DNA of 64,000 bases from Strongylocentrotus droebachiensis. Its lineage: Eukaryota > Echinodermata > Echinoidea > Camarodonta > Strongylocentrotidae. The DNA lies in the NCBI GenBank assembly GCA_035222895.1, contig JAVYIG010000309.1, positions 186,001 to 250,000 on the forward strand, in the 5' to 3' direction. Positions 13,040-25,028 of the stretch are shown piece by piece (position 1 is the stretch's first letter; the number at the start of each line of letters is the position of its first letter). The notes under the pieces are model-generated. The model did no database searches, was not told where the DNA came from, and was given only the letters and a program-made list of their open reading frames with translations. Position numbers and translations under genes: made by a program.

Positions 13040-14330
13040 AAGGCGTCTAAAAAAATAGGAAAAGAAGACGATTTATTGTACCTTTCTCGACTGTTAATCC
13101 TTGTCTAAATGAAGTTCCCCCCCCCCCCCTCCCGCGCGAAGTGCGAAAGCTTTGACGTTTCATTAAATTATTATGAAAAGAAGACAATTTGCTGTACAGT
13201 TCTCTACTGTTAATCCTCGTCTGAATGAAGCTTTCCCCCTCCGCGCGAAGCGCGGAAATTTTGACGTTTCATTAAATTATTAGAGAAAGAAGACGATTCG
13301 TTGTACCGTTCTCGACTCGTCTAAATAAAGTTTTATCCCTTTTTTTGGCGTTTCATCACAATAAAGGGAAAGGAAAACGATTCGTCGTACCGTTTTCGAC
13401 TCTTATTACTCCCTATTCATCTGAATTCAGTTTCCCCCTCTCGCGCGAAGCGCGGAAGCTTTGACGTTTCATTAAATTATTAGAGAAAGAAGACGATTCG
13501 TTTGTACCGTTTTCGACTCTTAATAAGCCCTCATATTTATTGTCTGAATTCAGTTTCACCCTCTCGCGCGAAGCGCTGAAGCTTTGACGTTTCATTAAAT
13601 TATTAGAGAAAGTAGACGATTCGTTGTACCATTTTCGACTCTTAATCGTTATCTGAATTCAGTTGTCCCCCTTCCGCGCGAGGCGCGGAGGGTTTGGCGT
13701 TTTATTAAATTATTAGAGAAAGTAGACGATTCGTTGTACCGTTTTTGACTCTGAATAAGCCCTAATTGTCTGAATTCAGTTTCCCCCTCTCGCGTGAAGC
13801 GCTGAAGCTTTGACTTTTCATTAAATTATTAAAGAGAAAGAAGACGATTCGTTGTACCGTTTTCGACTCTTAATAGGCCCTAATTGTCTGAATTCAGTTT
13901 CCCCCTCTCGCGCGAAGCGGTGAAGCTTTGACGTTTCATTAAATTTTTAGAGAAAGTAGACGATTCGTTGTACCGTTTTCGACTCTTAATCAGCCCTTAT
14001 TGTCTGAATTCAGTTTCCCCCTCTCGCGCGAAGCGCTGAAGCTTTGACGTTTCATTAAATTATTAGAGAAAGAAGACGATTCCGCGTTGTACCGTTTTCG
14101 ACTCTTAATAAGCCCTAATTGTATGAATTCAGTTTCCCCCTTTAGCGCGAAGCGCGGAAGCTTAGAAGTTTCCTTAAAATATTAGAGAAAGAAGACGATT
14201 CGTTGTACTGTTCTGGACTCGTCTAAATGAAGTTTTCCCCTTCCGCGCCAAGCGCGGATTTTTTTGGTGGCGATTCATCACAATATAGAGAAAGGAAGAC
14301 GATTCGTCGTATCGTTGTTGACTCTTAAAC
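13040..14330. repeat. Twelve-unit satellite of about 110 bp inside the hAT-like element
   Basis: Each unit contains agaagacgattcgttgtacc, a cgactcttaat block, a gaattcagtttcccc block and a short GC palindrome of the type cgcgcgaagcgcgg. Starts fall near 13065, 13175, 13289, 13373, 13489, 13611, 13724, 13837, 13953, 14070, 14189 and 14297. Units vary by small insertions and by length of the TAATAAGCCC linker. It is not coding. Confidence 0.9.
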
Positions 14331-14639
14331 CTTGTTTGAATTTAGTTTCCCCGAAAATTTTAAACCTCTGATTTCTTTAGCTGATATTATAGGAAATTGA
14401 AACTTCGAGAAAATACAAGTATTGTAGTTGTAATTACTCTCAAAGTCGTCACAGCGGATAAAAAGTCACAGTTCGTAGGGAAAAAAACTTGTCGGCCGAA
14501 CGACAATATACATCTCACCGACTTCAAACTTCTGCATTGATATAGTACACGAGGATCTAGCAAGAATGCCGACACAGCTGACCAGACTTAGCAACATATT
14601 TACCCGTGTCTTTCTTGCTCCCTCGACAAGACGACTCCA

Positions 14640-14935
14640 CCCAACAACCCCCTTCTCTCTTTTACTCCCACTCCTCATCTCTCAGGCTCTAACCTCTCCT
14701 CTCTCTCCTCTCCTACACCCCCGTTTCTTTTGTTTCCCTTTTACTCTCCCCCTTTGCTTTCTTTTCCTTTCTTTCCTCTCCTCCCTCTTTTTCTTTTTTC
14801 TCTTTCTTTCTTCTCTTTTCTTTCCTTTCTTTTCCTTTCTTTCCTTTCTTTTCCTTTTTTTCTTTTCTTTTCCTTTTCTTTTTTTCTTTTCTTTCCCTTT
14901 CCCTCTCTTTTTTCCCTCCCCTTTTCTCTTTTTTC
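14640..14935. repeat. Polypyrimidine (CTTT/CCTT) tract
   Basis: Nearly 300 bases of C and T on the plus strand. The open frames called on either strand (Phe/Leu/Ser-rich, or Lys/Arg/Glu-rich) are by-products of this composition. A similar tract with shared flanking sequence occurs at about 49590-49890. Confidence 0.85.
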
Positions 14936-17900
14936 CCGACGGCAGCGCAATTTTACCGACAATATCCTGACAGGTGGGGGGGGTGTCGCACCCCCCCCCC
15001 CCACACCCCCCCTTTGGCGACGCCCCTGTTGGGATACCCATACTTTTGAGGGGTCTGCGTTTAGTCCTATGTTGCAAAGTCTGAGCCTGCGAATTATGAC
15101 CTCGCAGTCTCTAAAAAGGGTGCTCTCAAAGTTATGTTGAATTGTTGGTTTGAAAGGTCTTACGTTTGTTTTATTGTAATTTTGCCATGTTTCTTCCCAA
15201 CTCTTGTATAGTTCTATTTTCAATACTGCTTTCATTTCAGACAAACATAACTTGTTATTTATTTGTATTTCTTCAGTTAGGGCTTGTTTTGCGAGAAGGT
15301 CCGTTATTTCGTTTCCCTGTATTCCACAGTGAGAGGGGATCCATTCTAGATGGACTTGAATGCCTTTGTATGCCAGTCTTGTGTATATATACTTGATGTC
15401 GTTTATGAAGTTATCTGACTTATCTCCTTTCATTGATTGCATTGAGAGGAGTGCGCTGAGGGAGTCTGTGAATATCACAACCGCTGCGTTCAGGTTTTGT
15501 TGTTCAACCCATAATAGGGCAATTGTTATTGCTGCTAACTCTGCTCGGTAGCTTGAGGTATGGTCTGTAAGACGTTTAGATTGCCTTATTGAAAAATGTG
15601 GGACAAAAAAGGACGCAGCTGCTGTGCCTGATGGGGATTTTGAGCCATCCGTATATATATGAAGGCTGTTATTCCATTTTGATTTTATGAGTTCTATGCT
15701 TCTTAGTCTCATTTCACTCGGGTTATCATTTTTTCTTATTGATTCAGTTAGTTCAATGGATATTTACGGAGTGTAGTTGTGCCAGGGGGGGGATAGGAAG
15801 TGGTATTACTTTTTCCGTAATTGAGTCTATTATTTTTTCATTTTTTATTCTTAATCCAAAAGGTTGTCTCACTTTTTTATTCTTTAACTTTTCAAATTGC
15901 CAACATGGTTGGATGTTTGGTTTTAATGGGTGGTTTGTCACACGGGAAAGATGGACGTGGTACTTTTCTGTTAGCATTTTCCTTCTTAACTCAAGAGGGG
16001 GCTCGTCCATTTCCACCTGTAGGGCGGCGAGGGATGTACCGTGTAAAGCACCTGCAAATATACGTAGGGACATGTATTGCATCGAGTTTAAAACTTTTTT
16101 GGAGCTTTCGCTTGCCGAGTCATATGCCTCGCACCCGTAGTCTAGCATTGATCTTATTAAAGATCGATATAGCATCAGTAATGTTTTTGTGTTACTTCCC
16201 CAACTTGTATGAGCGACGCTTTTCAGGATATTAATTTTTTTTCTACATCTGTTTCTGATATCTTGTATATGGGTATTCCATGTTAATTTTGTCTCAAACG
16301 TGACGCCAAGAAATTTATGATTTACTTGGAATTGCAGTTCTTTTTCTTTAAGTTTTATTACGGGGATGTTTGTTTTGTTGCTATTGCTGAAGAGCACCGG
16401 GGTACTTTTATTTTCGGAGAGATTAAAGCCTCCTTTGCTCGAACCAAATTTGTAGGTTATTTAAGCAATTTTGAATTCTATTTACTATAAAATTAATGTT
16501 AGGTCCTGAACTCCAAATGGCGCAATCATCTGCGTATAAAGATATGGAGACTGAGGGGGTTGTGAGAATTTGACAGAGCATAAGGTTGAACAGGATTGGA
16601 CTTATGGTACTACCTTGCGATAGACCGTTTTCTGTGTTGTTTATGTGCGACGGTGTATTTTCTATTTTTACCTGGAATGTTCTATTTCTTAGAGAATCGT
16701 TTATAAAGTTTAGTGTTTTACCTCGTATACCTATATCATACAGATTTGATATCAATCCGTCTACCCAAAGTGTATCATAAGCTTTTTCTATGTCGAGAAA
16801 AATGGCGACTGTATGCTGTTTAATGGCTATGTTTTTCTGTATTTCATTTTCTAAACTGACGATACTATCTGTAGTGCTTCCACTCTTTCTAAATCCTATT
16901 TGGAATGAAGGGAGTATTTCCTGTTTTTCGATGAACCACTGTAGTCTTACATTCACCATACCTTCCATGATTTTGATGAAACAAACTGTGAGTGCAATTG
17001 GTCTATGCGATAATACTTTATGAGGTTCTTTGTTAGGTTTTTTGATTGGGATAATAATTGAGTGTTTACATTGCCTTGGTATTTGCCCCGAGCTCCAAAT
17101 TTGATTTATCAAATTTAGCATGGTCTGTTTTGCTGATTTCGTGAGTTTTTGGTATATTAAATATTTAATCTTATCGTGTCCGGGGGTAGAGGAGGAATTT
17201 TGACGTTCGATTGCTGCTTCTAATTCTGATATTGTGAAATTGTCGTTTAGGACTGAGGGAAAATTGTCTGGTTCTTTATTTTTAATTTTCTCTATATTAT
17301 TTGCTACGTGAGTGTACAGTTGGGAGCTAGGGTCAACTATGTGTTTAGTTACGTAAGTATAATCTTCAGCTATCTTATTGACCTTTTCCTGATCGGTAAT
17401 ATATTCTATATCATTTTCTGTTAGTGTTGGTAAGCATTCTTTTTTTGGTATGATATTGTTGTATCTTTTTATCATTTTCCAAATTTCTGAAGTCGGAGTG
17501 AATCTGTTAAGCCTGGAGCAGTATTTGTTCCAATGTTGTCTTTTTGCTTCTCTTTTTGTCTTCTGTGCAAGGGCTTTCTTATTTAGGTATTCGTAGAGAT
17601 AATCTTTCGTCATGTATTTGATGGCTTTATTTTTGGCTTTGTTTCGTTCTTTAATTCTCTTTTGGCAGTCTTCATTCCACCATGGATTGTGTGGTTTATG
17701 GTTTTTTGTTACTGTTGGTATGGTTTCCTTCATAATTTTCTTTGTGACGTTTATGAATTCGTTGTAGTATTCTTCTGTGTTTTCATTTGGAGTTATATTG
17801 GATAGTTCTATGTCGCATAATTGTTCAAATGCTTTCCAGTCTGCTTTTTTGTAACTAAGATATGGTTCGTTTCGTTTTGTATATTCTCTTTCATGTATTT

Positions 17901-18595
17901 CTTCTACAGGATGTAGATTGATTTGTATTTCTATAGGGAAGTGATCACTTCCTAACTTATCTTGCTTTACATTCCACTGACATCTATTAGCTATGGAGGG
18001 TGTTGCTAAGCTTAGGTCTAGACAGGATAATTTTCCCGTATGGTGATCCATTCTCGTACCTGATCCATCGTTTAGTATTATAATATTTTTATTTTCTATA
18101 CATTCTTCTATGATGCGGCCATTTACATCGGTAGTGTTACTGCCCCATAATGAGTTATGGCTGTTAAAGTCTCCTAGGATTAGCAGGTACTTTGGGATAG
18201 CATATTCTGGAATGATGGCCTTAAGGGTATCTATGTCTAATCGCTGACATGGATTGTAATAATTTACTACTGTCATGCAGGAAGTTTTGAGGTGCAGTTG
18301 AATAGTTTGCAATTCAAAGGTATTATGGAGTGTTATATTTTTGAAATATACAGAGTTGTGTACGTAAATGGCGCATCCGCCTCTCACTCCGGTTTTTCTG
18401 TTGCGTGGTATACATGTATAATTTGGTATTTGTAATATATTATTTTCTGTAAACCACGTTTCTTGAATGCACAATATATGGTAAGGGTTATTCCTGCGTG
18501 ACAGTAGCAATTGAACTAGTTTGTCCCCGTGCCCCCCTTGGAGACCTTGGGCATTCCATTGTACTATGGATAGTGCCGCCATGAAAAGGAGAATT

Positions 18596-20195
18596 TTAAT
18601 TATGTTCTCCATGGTGTTTCATTATTTCTAGCTCTTCAGGTATTATATTGAAACATGTCTGGGCTTCTGCGAGAAATTTGTTCATCTTTTGTGTTTGTGG
18701 GATGTCTTGTTGCATTATTTCTATGACACGGAAAAGAAACATTAGGAGATCCAGGGAGATGTGACTTCTCCCTGGGAAATCAGTGTTCTTGGCTGTGGTA
18801 ATGATGTTGGGTTTACCGTGACCACCGCTGTTGGAATGTTGCATTCTCCCCTGTTCTACAAATACGGAGGGGGTAATAAAACTTTCGCTTTGATTGGTTT
18901 CTATTTCAATGTATTGTGTAGAGTCTGTATTTGGTCTGCTTTGTGTGGGAATTGTTTTACTCTTTGTTTCTTTCTTTTCTTTGTTTGTGGGTACTTTACT
19001 ATTGCCGGTTGTGCTCGATTCCTTAGAGTTAGTTTTTTCCTCTACTTTTGTTGCCTCTTTGAAATGTTTCGTGGCTTCGGCATAACTTATTTTCTTTTCC
19101 AAGCGGATTTCTTGGACAATTCTTGCGTTTTTGGCTTCGATGCATCCTTTGAATGCTGCTGAGTGGTTTCCTTTGATTTTCTGGGACATTGGTCGAAAGG
19201 GTGGTCTTCTCCACACCTGACGCATCTTTGCTTGCTATTGCATTGCGAAATTACATGTCCCATGCGTTGACATTTGAAACATCTGGGGACAGGGGGGATG
19301 AATTCTTTTACTTTAAATTCCTGATAGAATAGTATGATTTGTTTTGGTATCGTTTTACTTTCAAAGGATAGGATGACTGCTTTGGTGGGCATGTCGGTAG
19401 GGTTAGGGGTTTCGGTTGACGAACTGCTCTTGGTTTCAGGGTGGTTTTTCTTTATTTTCCTCGTGATTCTTTTAGCATTTGCGCCTTTGTAGATTTTGAG
19501 CGCTTCAGTGATTTCTTCTTCTGTAATATCTGGATGAACTCCTGTTATTACTCCTTTTACTGTTTTTGATCGTTCTTTTACCTTAACTGGGATACCGCCT
19601 ATTTCCGATATGTTTGAGATTGCCTTATGTTGTTTTATGTTCTGACATTTGATCAATAAACCGTTTTGGATTCTTTTAACAAATTCTATTTTTGTGGGTC
19701 CTGCACATTTCTCTATTTCTTTTGCTATTTTTATGGGGTTCACGTGTCCTAGGTTTTTTGTTGATTCAATTGGGATGAGTAGTACTTTTAGTTCATCTTG
19801 GTTTGTGGAAGATTGATGTGGGTCGGCTCGGGTTTCTTGAAATATGGGGGTATCGCTATCCGACCCCGACTGTGCCTTTAAACTTTCTATACTGTGGCCA
19901 GGCGCGTACGCAGGGGGGGGGGGGGTTTGGGGGGTTAAGCCCCCCCTTTGGTATTTTTATGTGTATAAACCCCCCCCCCCCCCAAAACCCCCCTAAAACC
20001 CCCCCCCCCCCCCTTTTGGATTTTTTTTTTTTTTTTTTTTTTTTTTAATTATAAAAAAAAAAAAAAAAAAGTTATCCCCATGACTGACCAAAAACAGGTG
20101 TCCGCTTACCCCCCCCCGCTTATTCAGCGGTGGGCTGAGGAGTCGTTGCGATTTTTTTGGGACTCCAAAAAAAAAAAAAAAAAAAGTGTCCTCTT

Positions 20196-20238
<43 letters not shown>

Positions 20239-20513
20239 ACCCCCCCCCCCCCCCCGCTTATTCAGCGGTGGGCTGAGTCGTTACGAAATTTTCGGCCCGA
20301 TTTATATAAATGTTAAAACCCCCCCCTTGAAAAAAAATCCTGCGTACGCGCCTGACTGTGGCTGTCTTCTCGTGGCCGAGCTCTCCTAGGGTGTTTCTTT
20401 GCATTTTTCTTTTCTACGGGGATGAAGCTATTATTGTATGCCTCCTCTTCTGTGTCACCTTCTATCTCTGATGAGAAATATCTTATGGGGTTAAGAGGGT
20501 TGTAGGCCGCCAT
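18596..20513 (-). pseudogene. LINE ORF1: zinc-knuckle nucleic-acid-binding protein
   Basis: The frame starts with MAAYNPLNPIRYFSSE at 20513. It is broken by the MITE at 19899-20354 and resumes from 19890 through the GHVNPIKIAKEIEKCAGPTK block. The CCHC knuckles CFKCQRMGHVISQC and CVRCGEDHPFDQC lie at about 19200-19290. A frameshift follows near 19130-19200, after which the acidic/Ser-Thr-rich C-terminus reads in another frame to a stop at 18596. The family's ORF1 protein binds the LINE RNA. The stop lies 14 bases before the likely ORF2 Met, a spacing compatible with termination-reinitiation. Inactive as it stands. Confidence 0.82.
19899..20354. mobile_element. 456 bp hAT-like MITE inserted in LINE ORF1
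   Basis: Terminal inverted repeats CAGGCGCGTACGCAGG and CCTGCGTACGCGCCTG are perfect over 16 bp. An exact 8 bp target duplication, ACTGTGGC, flanks it (19891-19898 and 20355-20362). The interior consists of long C, G, T and A homopolymer runs and repeats of gcttattcagcggtgggctg. There is no coding capacity. Confidence 0.92.
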
Positions 20514-20545
20514 ATCAGGCGGCCTTCGGGAATGGGTGTTGCTCC

Positions 20546-21960
20546 CAAGTTAGTTATGTTGGTTAATGTAGCATACAGTGCAGTGCAGAAAAATGCCCGA
20601 AAATATTGCTTACCTCTTGCTGGCAATCCCAATACACAAAAACAATTCAAATACTATACGGAGTTAGGTCGGAAAAAGATAATTGGTTTCCTTTCACCGA
20701 GACCAATCGCTTGGTCACGTGATATATTTGGCGCCAAATACAAAATTGGGCGTGGTTTCCGACAATCAGAGAAACAATTTGTATATATTCCACAAATGAA
20801 ATTCCGAAGAGTAGTAGTGGTGAATTCACAAAATGTATATTCCAAATAGACTGGGGCTGGCAATCCAAAAAGAAAATTGAGTAAATTTGGTGTCAGTTGA
20901 AGATTCAATTCAATTCGATCGAACACCGGAGCTCGGAGGAGGCACGTCCGTAGCAGACGCTGTCTGTTTGATCAGGTCTGTTTGATCAGAAATGATGCCT
21001 ATTTGAACAATTACATGCGTACACTCTAATACACCACAGATCAGTTCCTCATTTTACAGATACAAGTTGTTTGCATAATATCAGGCTTGATGGACAATCT
21101 ACAGCGCATGCAGGACTGTACAGTATAATGTCTCAAGCACATGTAGTCTACGTGTAGCATTATTTCAAAGAGTGGATTATGATGTGGGAATATTCAAATC
21201 TAATCAAACCCTTTATTTTAATGTCCCTTTTCCCGTACAAAGTGTGAACATTTGGTACCAAAAAATCCTTTACATACACAATGATATAGCAACACAGATA
21301 TACATGTATTTCATTCTTCGCTCACTCACAAAACGATAATTCTTCCGAAAAATTTGGACGAAAAACTTGCAATGTAATTTGTAGATATTTGTACTGTTAA
21401 CAAAAAAACTTCTGCCTTGATACCTCCTACAAAACTGTATAAATTGTATAAAAAACTGTATAAAATTATGTTAACATGCTTTCTTTTCTTGAATTACTTT
21501 GAGCATTTAGTTAATGTATGCCCACAATAGTTAATGAAATTTTGTAACATCTGCGCTAGGAGTGTTAAATTTGACAGACATGGCACATCAAAAATGCTCA
21601 TTATTATTTCGATAACAAATGTATAAAATTATGTCAACTGAATGTTCAGAGACAAAAAGGAATTAAGTATGTGTTGATGTACAGTTGAAATGAGGTCAAA
21701 AGAGAAGAAAATCAAGTTATTTTGAAATATAATACCTTACCCAGATCTGATGACAATCGGCCTCTTCTATATGACTACTATCAAGCGTCGTGCTCTGGTA
21801 CAGGATAACCTTGACCTGGAAATGATAAGGAAGAAAAATAACCATGGAAACAAATATCTGTAGGTATAGCATTTACTGATTACATTTATAAATTTCACTT
21901 ATAGTGTCTGTAAGCTCTGAAAACCTTTTTGTAAGATTTCATTGATTCTAAATTAATAAC
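20546..21960. other. Spacer without recognisable gene
   Basis: About 1.4 kb of AT-rich sequence between the LINE and the foldback element. The open frames at 20532-20926 on both strands overlap one another and match no family I recognise. Confidence 0.55.
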
Positions 21961-22059
21961 TAGTACAGTCAAAATAGGAAAAAACCAAGAACTAATTGCA
22001 ACAGAAATGATTCCACTTGCATATAATCTGGAATAGCCATAAAAACAACATACTCAAAG

Positions 22060-23145
22060 TTGACAAAAATTAAAGTGGTGGATCAGTGCCTAATTTGCAT
22101 AAATTCAAAATGGCCGCCATGTCAGACCCTGGTAGACACACAAAACCTATTTTAGCCTATATCTCTAGATCTAAGACACTTTACCAATGTTTGGGGGGTC
22201 AAGAAACATGATAATAGCATTATAAGCAGCTTACAACTACTCCTTCACTCTTAATTTGCATAAATTTGTATATAATTAACCCTTTTAAAAGTCAAAATGG
22301 CTGCCATGTTGCATGCTTATAACTATTTCTCATCTAATATTAATAGAAAGTTGATTATAGTGCCCTTCTCCATGTTTAGGGGGTCAAGGAACATGATAAA
22401 AGCATTATTAGCAGCTTACAACTACTCCTTGACTCTTAATTTGCATAAATTTGCATATAATTAACCCTTTTAAAAGTCAAAATGACTGCCAAGTTGCATG
22501 TTTATAACTATTTCTCATCTAATAGTTATAGAAAGTTGATTTTAGTGTCATTATCCAAGTTTAGGGGGTCAAGGAACTTGATTATAGCATTATAAGCAGC
22601 TTACAACTACTCCTTGACTCTTAATTTGCATAAATTTGCATATAATTGACCCTTTTAAAAGTCAAAATGGCTGCCATGTTGCATGTTTAAAACTATTTCT
22701 CATCTGATACTTATAGAAAGTTGATTTTAGTGCCCTTATCCATGTTTAAGGGGTCAAGGAACATGATTATAGCATTACCAGCAGCTTAGAACTACTCCTG
22801 GACTCCTAATTTGCATAAATTTGCATATAATTAACCCCTTTTAAATTCTAAATGGCTACCATTTTTTCATGTTTAAAACTATATCTCTAGATCTGATACA
22901 CATAGAAAGCTAAACGAAGTGTCTTTACCAATGTTAAGGGGGTCAGGAAACATGAGTATAGCATTATCAGCAGCTTAGAACTACTCCTTGACTCTTAATT
23001 TGCATAAATTTGCATATAATTAACTCTTTTTTTTTTAAAGTCAAATTGGCTGCCATATGTTGCATGTTTAAAACCATTTCTCATCTGATACTTATAGAAC
23101 GTTAATTTTAGTGCCCTTATTCATGTTTAGGGGGTCAAAGAAAAT
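22060..23145 (+). repeat. Left-arm tandem units of about 187 bp
   Basis: The motif aatttgcataaatttgcata recurs near 22254, 22438, 22623, 22807 and 22996. Each unit also has a gggggtcaaggaacatgat block, an agcagcttacaactactcct block and a caaaatggctgccatgttg block. Confidence 0.88.
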
Positions 23146-23354
23146 AGCTCGGTAGAACTTAGGAATGTTTTTGTCTAACATTTTATAACCATAGTTATCC
23201 GGTATGCGGCTCTTTATATAGGTAACCCCTTTTTAATTAGCTCAGGGAAAATCCACCTCCCCTGCCTTGCATAGATGGCATTGGAAGGTGTTGCGAGCCT
23301 CCATTGTAGCTATACTTTGAATTTATTCATATTAGCAAGCTAAGAAACACTGAC

Positions 23355-24853
23355 ATGATGAGACAAACCAACAAAAACGGATACCGGCCCGGTTGTCGCC
23401 CGGGTGAACAAGAACCGCATCCCCCAGTGACAAACCAGGCTGAGGTTGGAAAATTGAATACTGGTTTCAAATCCAAATCTAGAATTAAAATCATAGATTG
23501 CAAAGCAGCAACTCTAATATCGAGTTTTAATGTCCGGTCCCTCAAGTCAAAGGAGAATTAAGATGGGAGAACTAACAGCACTAGCTGAAGAAAAGAGAGT
23601 AGACATTCTGTGTATACAGATACATCATATCTACCATGAAAATGTGCATAATTATTGAGATGAAGGACATGGGCAAAGGTTGGGTACTAGCTATGTCTTC
23701 AGGCACCAAGAATACAGTGAATAGCACAGTTGGAGGGGTCGGTATATTGATGAGTCCTTTTGCTTATAAGTCACTGGAATACCTTAAAAAGGCGAGTCCT
23801 CGTATACTTCTAGTCAAGTTCAGTGGAAATCCACCTCCCACTGTTATCACCTGCTACAGTCCAACCAACTGCTCCCCAGACAATGAAGCTGTAAATTTCT
23901 ATAGCTTACTGTCTGATGTCATTAAAAAGATCCCTCAGCACAACATTAAGATTATCTGTGGGGACATGAATGCCCAGGTTAGCTCTATAGACAGCAAGGG
24001 TTTTACTTTTGGCAATAGGACTAACAGAAATGGGCAGTACTTGCTGAACATGACATGACATGACATCTTAAGAGCCTATGGAATACCACACACAATAGTT
24101 ACAGCAGTAGGAGTGATGTACAAAGATACCACAGCTCAAGTACGTTCACCAGATGGAGAGACTGACTCATTTACCATCTTAGCAGGAGTGCTTCAAGGAG
24201 ATACCTTAGCACCATACCTATTCATCATAGCATTGGATTATGCTCTAAGAATGGCTACTGAAGGGTTCGAGGATCTAGGCTTCACCCTACAGGAAAGGAA
24301 AAGTAGCAGATATCCTGCTGAAAATATCACTGATACCGACTTTGCTGATGATATTGCACTAATCTCAGACAATCTGGAAAAGGCACAGAAGCTCATAGAA
24401 CAAGTGGAGTCTGCAGCAAGCCAAGTCGGTCTACAAATAAACAGTACTAAGACAGAATTCATGATGTACAACCTTCGTGAAGGCGATATCTGTACTGCTG
24501 ACAGGACAAAGCTGAAGCAGGTCCAAGACTTTCAGTACCTTGGCTCGTGGGTTGATCAGTCAAAACAAGACCTGATTATCCGAAAAGCAAAAGCCAGACT
24601 GAGAGACCGTCGCCTTCGTTTCAGTGGGCACTGCTGGAGGAGCAAGAGTGAAATCATTTCACAAATGCTCTTCTGGGAGCCCTCAAGGGGCAAACGCACC
24701 AGAGGGCGCCCAGCAATGACTTACATTGACCAGTTAGCAAAAGACACCTGTCTACCAAGACAGGAGCTCCAAAGATCATGGAGAATAGAACTGAATGGAA
24801 AAAGCTTGTCAAATCAGTGCGAGTACGCTCGACCTAGTAGTAGTTACAGTTAA
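23355..24853 (+). pseudogene. Internally deleted LINE remnant (RTE-like): endonuclease and RT end
   Basis: The left part gives endonuclease motifs in two frames: SSFNVRSLKSKEN (about 23520-23560), then VTCYSPTNCSPDNEA-like and IICGDMNAQV blocks (23636-24058). The sequence passes directly to the middle of a reverse transcriptase at 24113-24853, with GVLQGDTLAPYLF, the active site FADD (near 24340) and a C-terminal SGHCWRSKSEIISQML/GKRTRGRPAMTYIDQL block. The fingers of the RT are missing, so the copy is internally deleted and frameshifted. The wording of the RT blocks suggests an RTE/RTEX-like clade; that is an inference. It lies in the loop of the foldback element. Confidence 0.78.
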
Positions 24854-25028
24854 ACAGGAACAATCACTGTTCTTTTAAAGATAAAATTGAAGAATTTGAA
24901 ACCATCCTTGTTTATCGGCTTCTTTTATTCTTTGAATCCAACACAATTGTTGTGCTCTGGCAGATGACTGGTCCATTCCAAATAAATAATCCAGTGGTTG
25001 CAAAAACAATTTTGATTTTGTCGAGTAA

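Larger units (their letters stand above)
12678..15028. mobile_element. Non-autonomous hAT-like DNA transposon carrying an internal satellite
   Basis: The termini are inverted repeats: CAGGGGCGTCGC at the left and GCGACGCCCCTG at the right. A perfect 8 bp target duplication, TTGGGATA, flanks it (12670-12677 and 15029-15036). The 8 bp duplication and CAGGG-type ends fit the hAT superfamily. No transposase frame is present. The interior holds G/C runs next to both ends, a 12-unit tandem repeat (about 13040-14330) and a long pyrimidine tract (about 14640-14935). It is inserted in ORF2 of the I-type LINE, between RNase H and the Cys/His motif, so it is younger than the LINE. Confidence 0.9.
12431..18612 (-). 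pseudogene. LINE ORF2: endonuclease, reverse transcriptase, RNase H, Cys/His tail
   Basis: The likely start is the Met at 18582 (MAALSIVQWNAQGL); an in-frame Met also lies at 18612. The endonuclease shows IQETWF, LGDFNSHNSLWGS and LGSDHFPI. The reverse transcriptase shows SHRPIALT, FLDIEKAYDTLW, GLSQGSTISP and the active site YADD (near 16530). The frame shifts near 16400, giving the RT thumb at 15753-16397, and again at a C/G run near 15785. RNase H (about 15160-15630) shows YTDGSKS, AELAAI, FTDSLSAL and GNEITDLLAKQ. After the hAT-like insertion the frame resumes at 12677 and carries CKYC...H...C (about 12580-12640). This is the enzyme that copies LINE RNA into DNA at nicked target sites. 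It is inactivated by at least two frameshifts and the insertion. Confidence 0.88.
12391..20545 (-). mobile_element. I-type non-LTR retrotransposon (LINE) with two nested insertions
   Basis: Two consecutive frames read on the minus strand: ORF1 with CCHC zinc knuckles, then ORF2 with APE-type endonuclease, reverse transcriptase, RNase H and a C-terminal Cys/His motif. The 3' end is a (TATT)n tract followed by T10 at about 12391-12440. The endonuclease-RT-RNase H order with zinc-knuckle ORF1 points to the I/Nimb group; the exact clade is inferred. It is nearly full length but inactive: an hAT-like element interrupts ORF2 (12678-15028), a MITE interrupts ORF1 (19899-20354), and there are frameshifts. 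The 5' limit is approximate, and no target duplication was found for the LINE itself. Confidence 0.85.

Noticed and set aside
13040-14330. CRISPR-like regularly spaced repeats
   Set aside because: Units are contiguous and diverged along their full length, with no unique spacers, and they sit inside a eukaryotic transposon.
14566-15140. Phe/Leu/Ser-rich and Lys/Arg/Glu-rich open frames on both strands
   Set aside because: Products of the polypyrimidine tract inside the hAT-like element. The long minus-strand frame that includes RNase H merely reads on into this tract.
19803-20389. Proline-rich open frames
   Set aside because: Poly-C runs of the MITE read as proline; no conserved domain.
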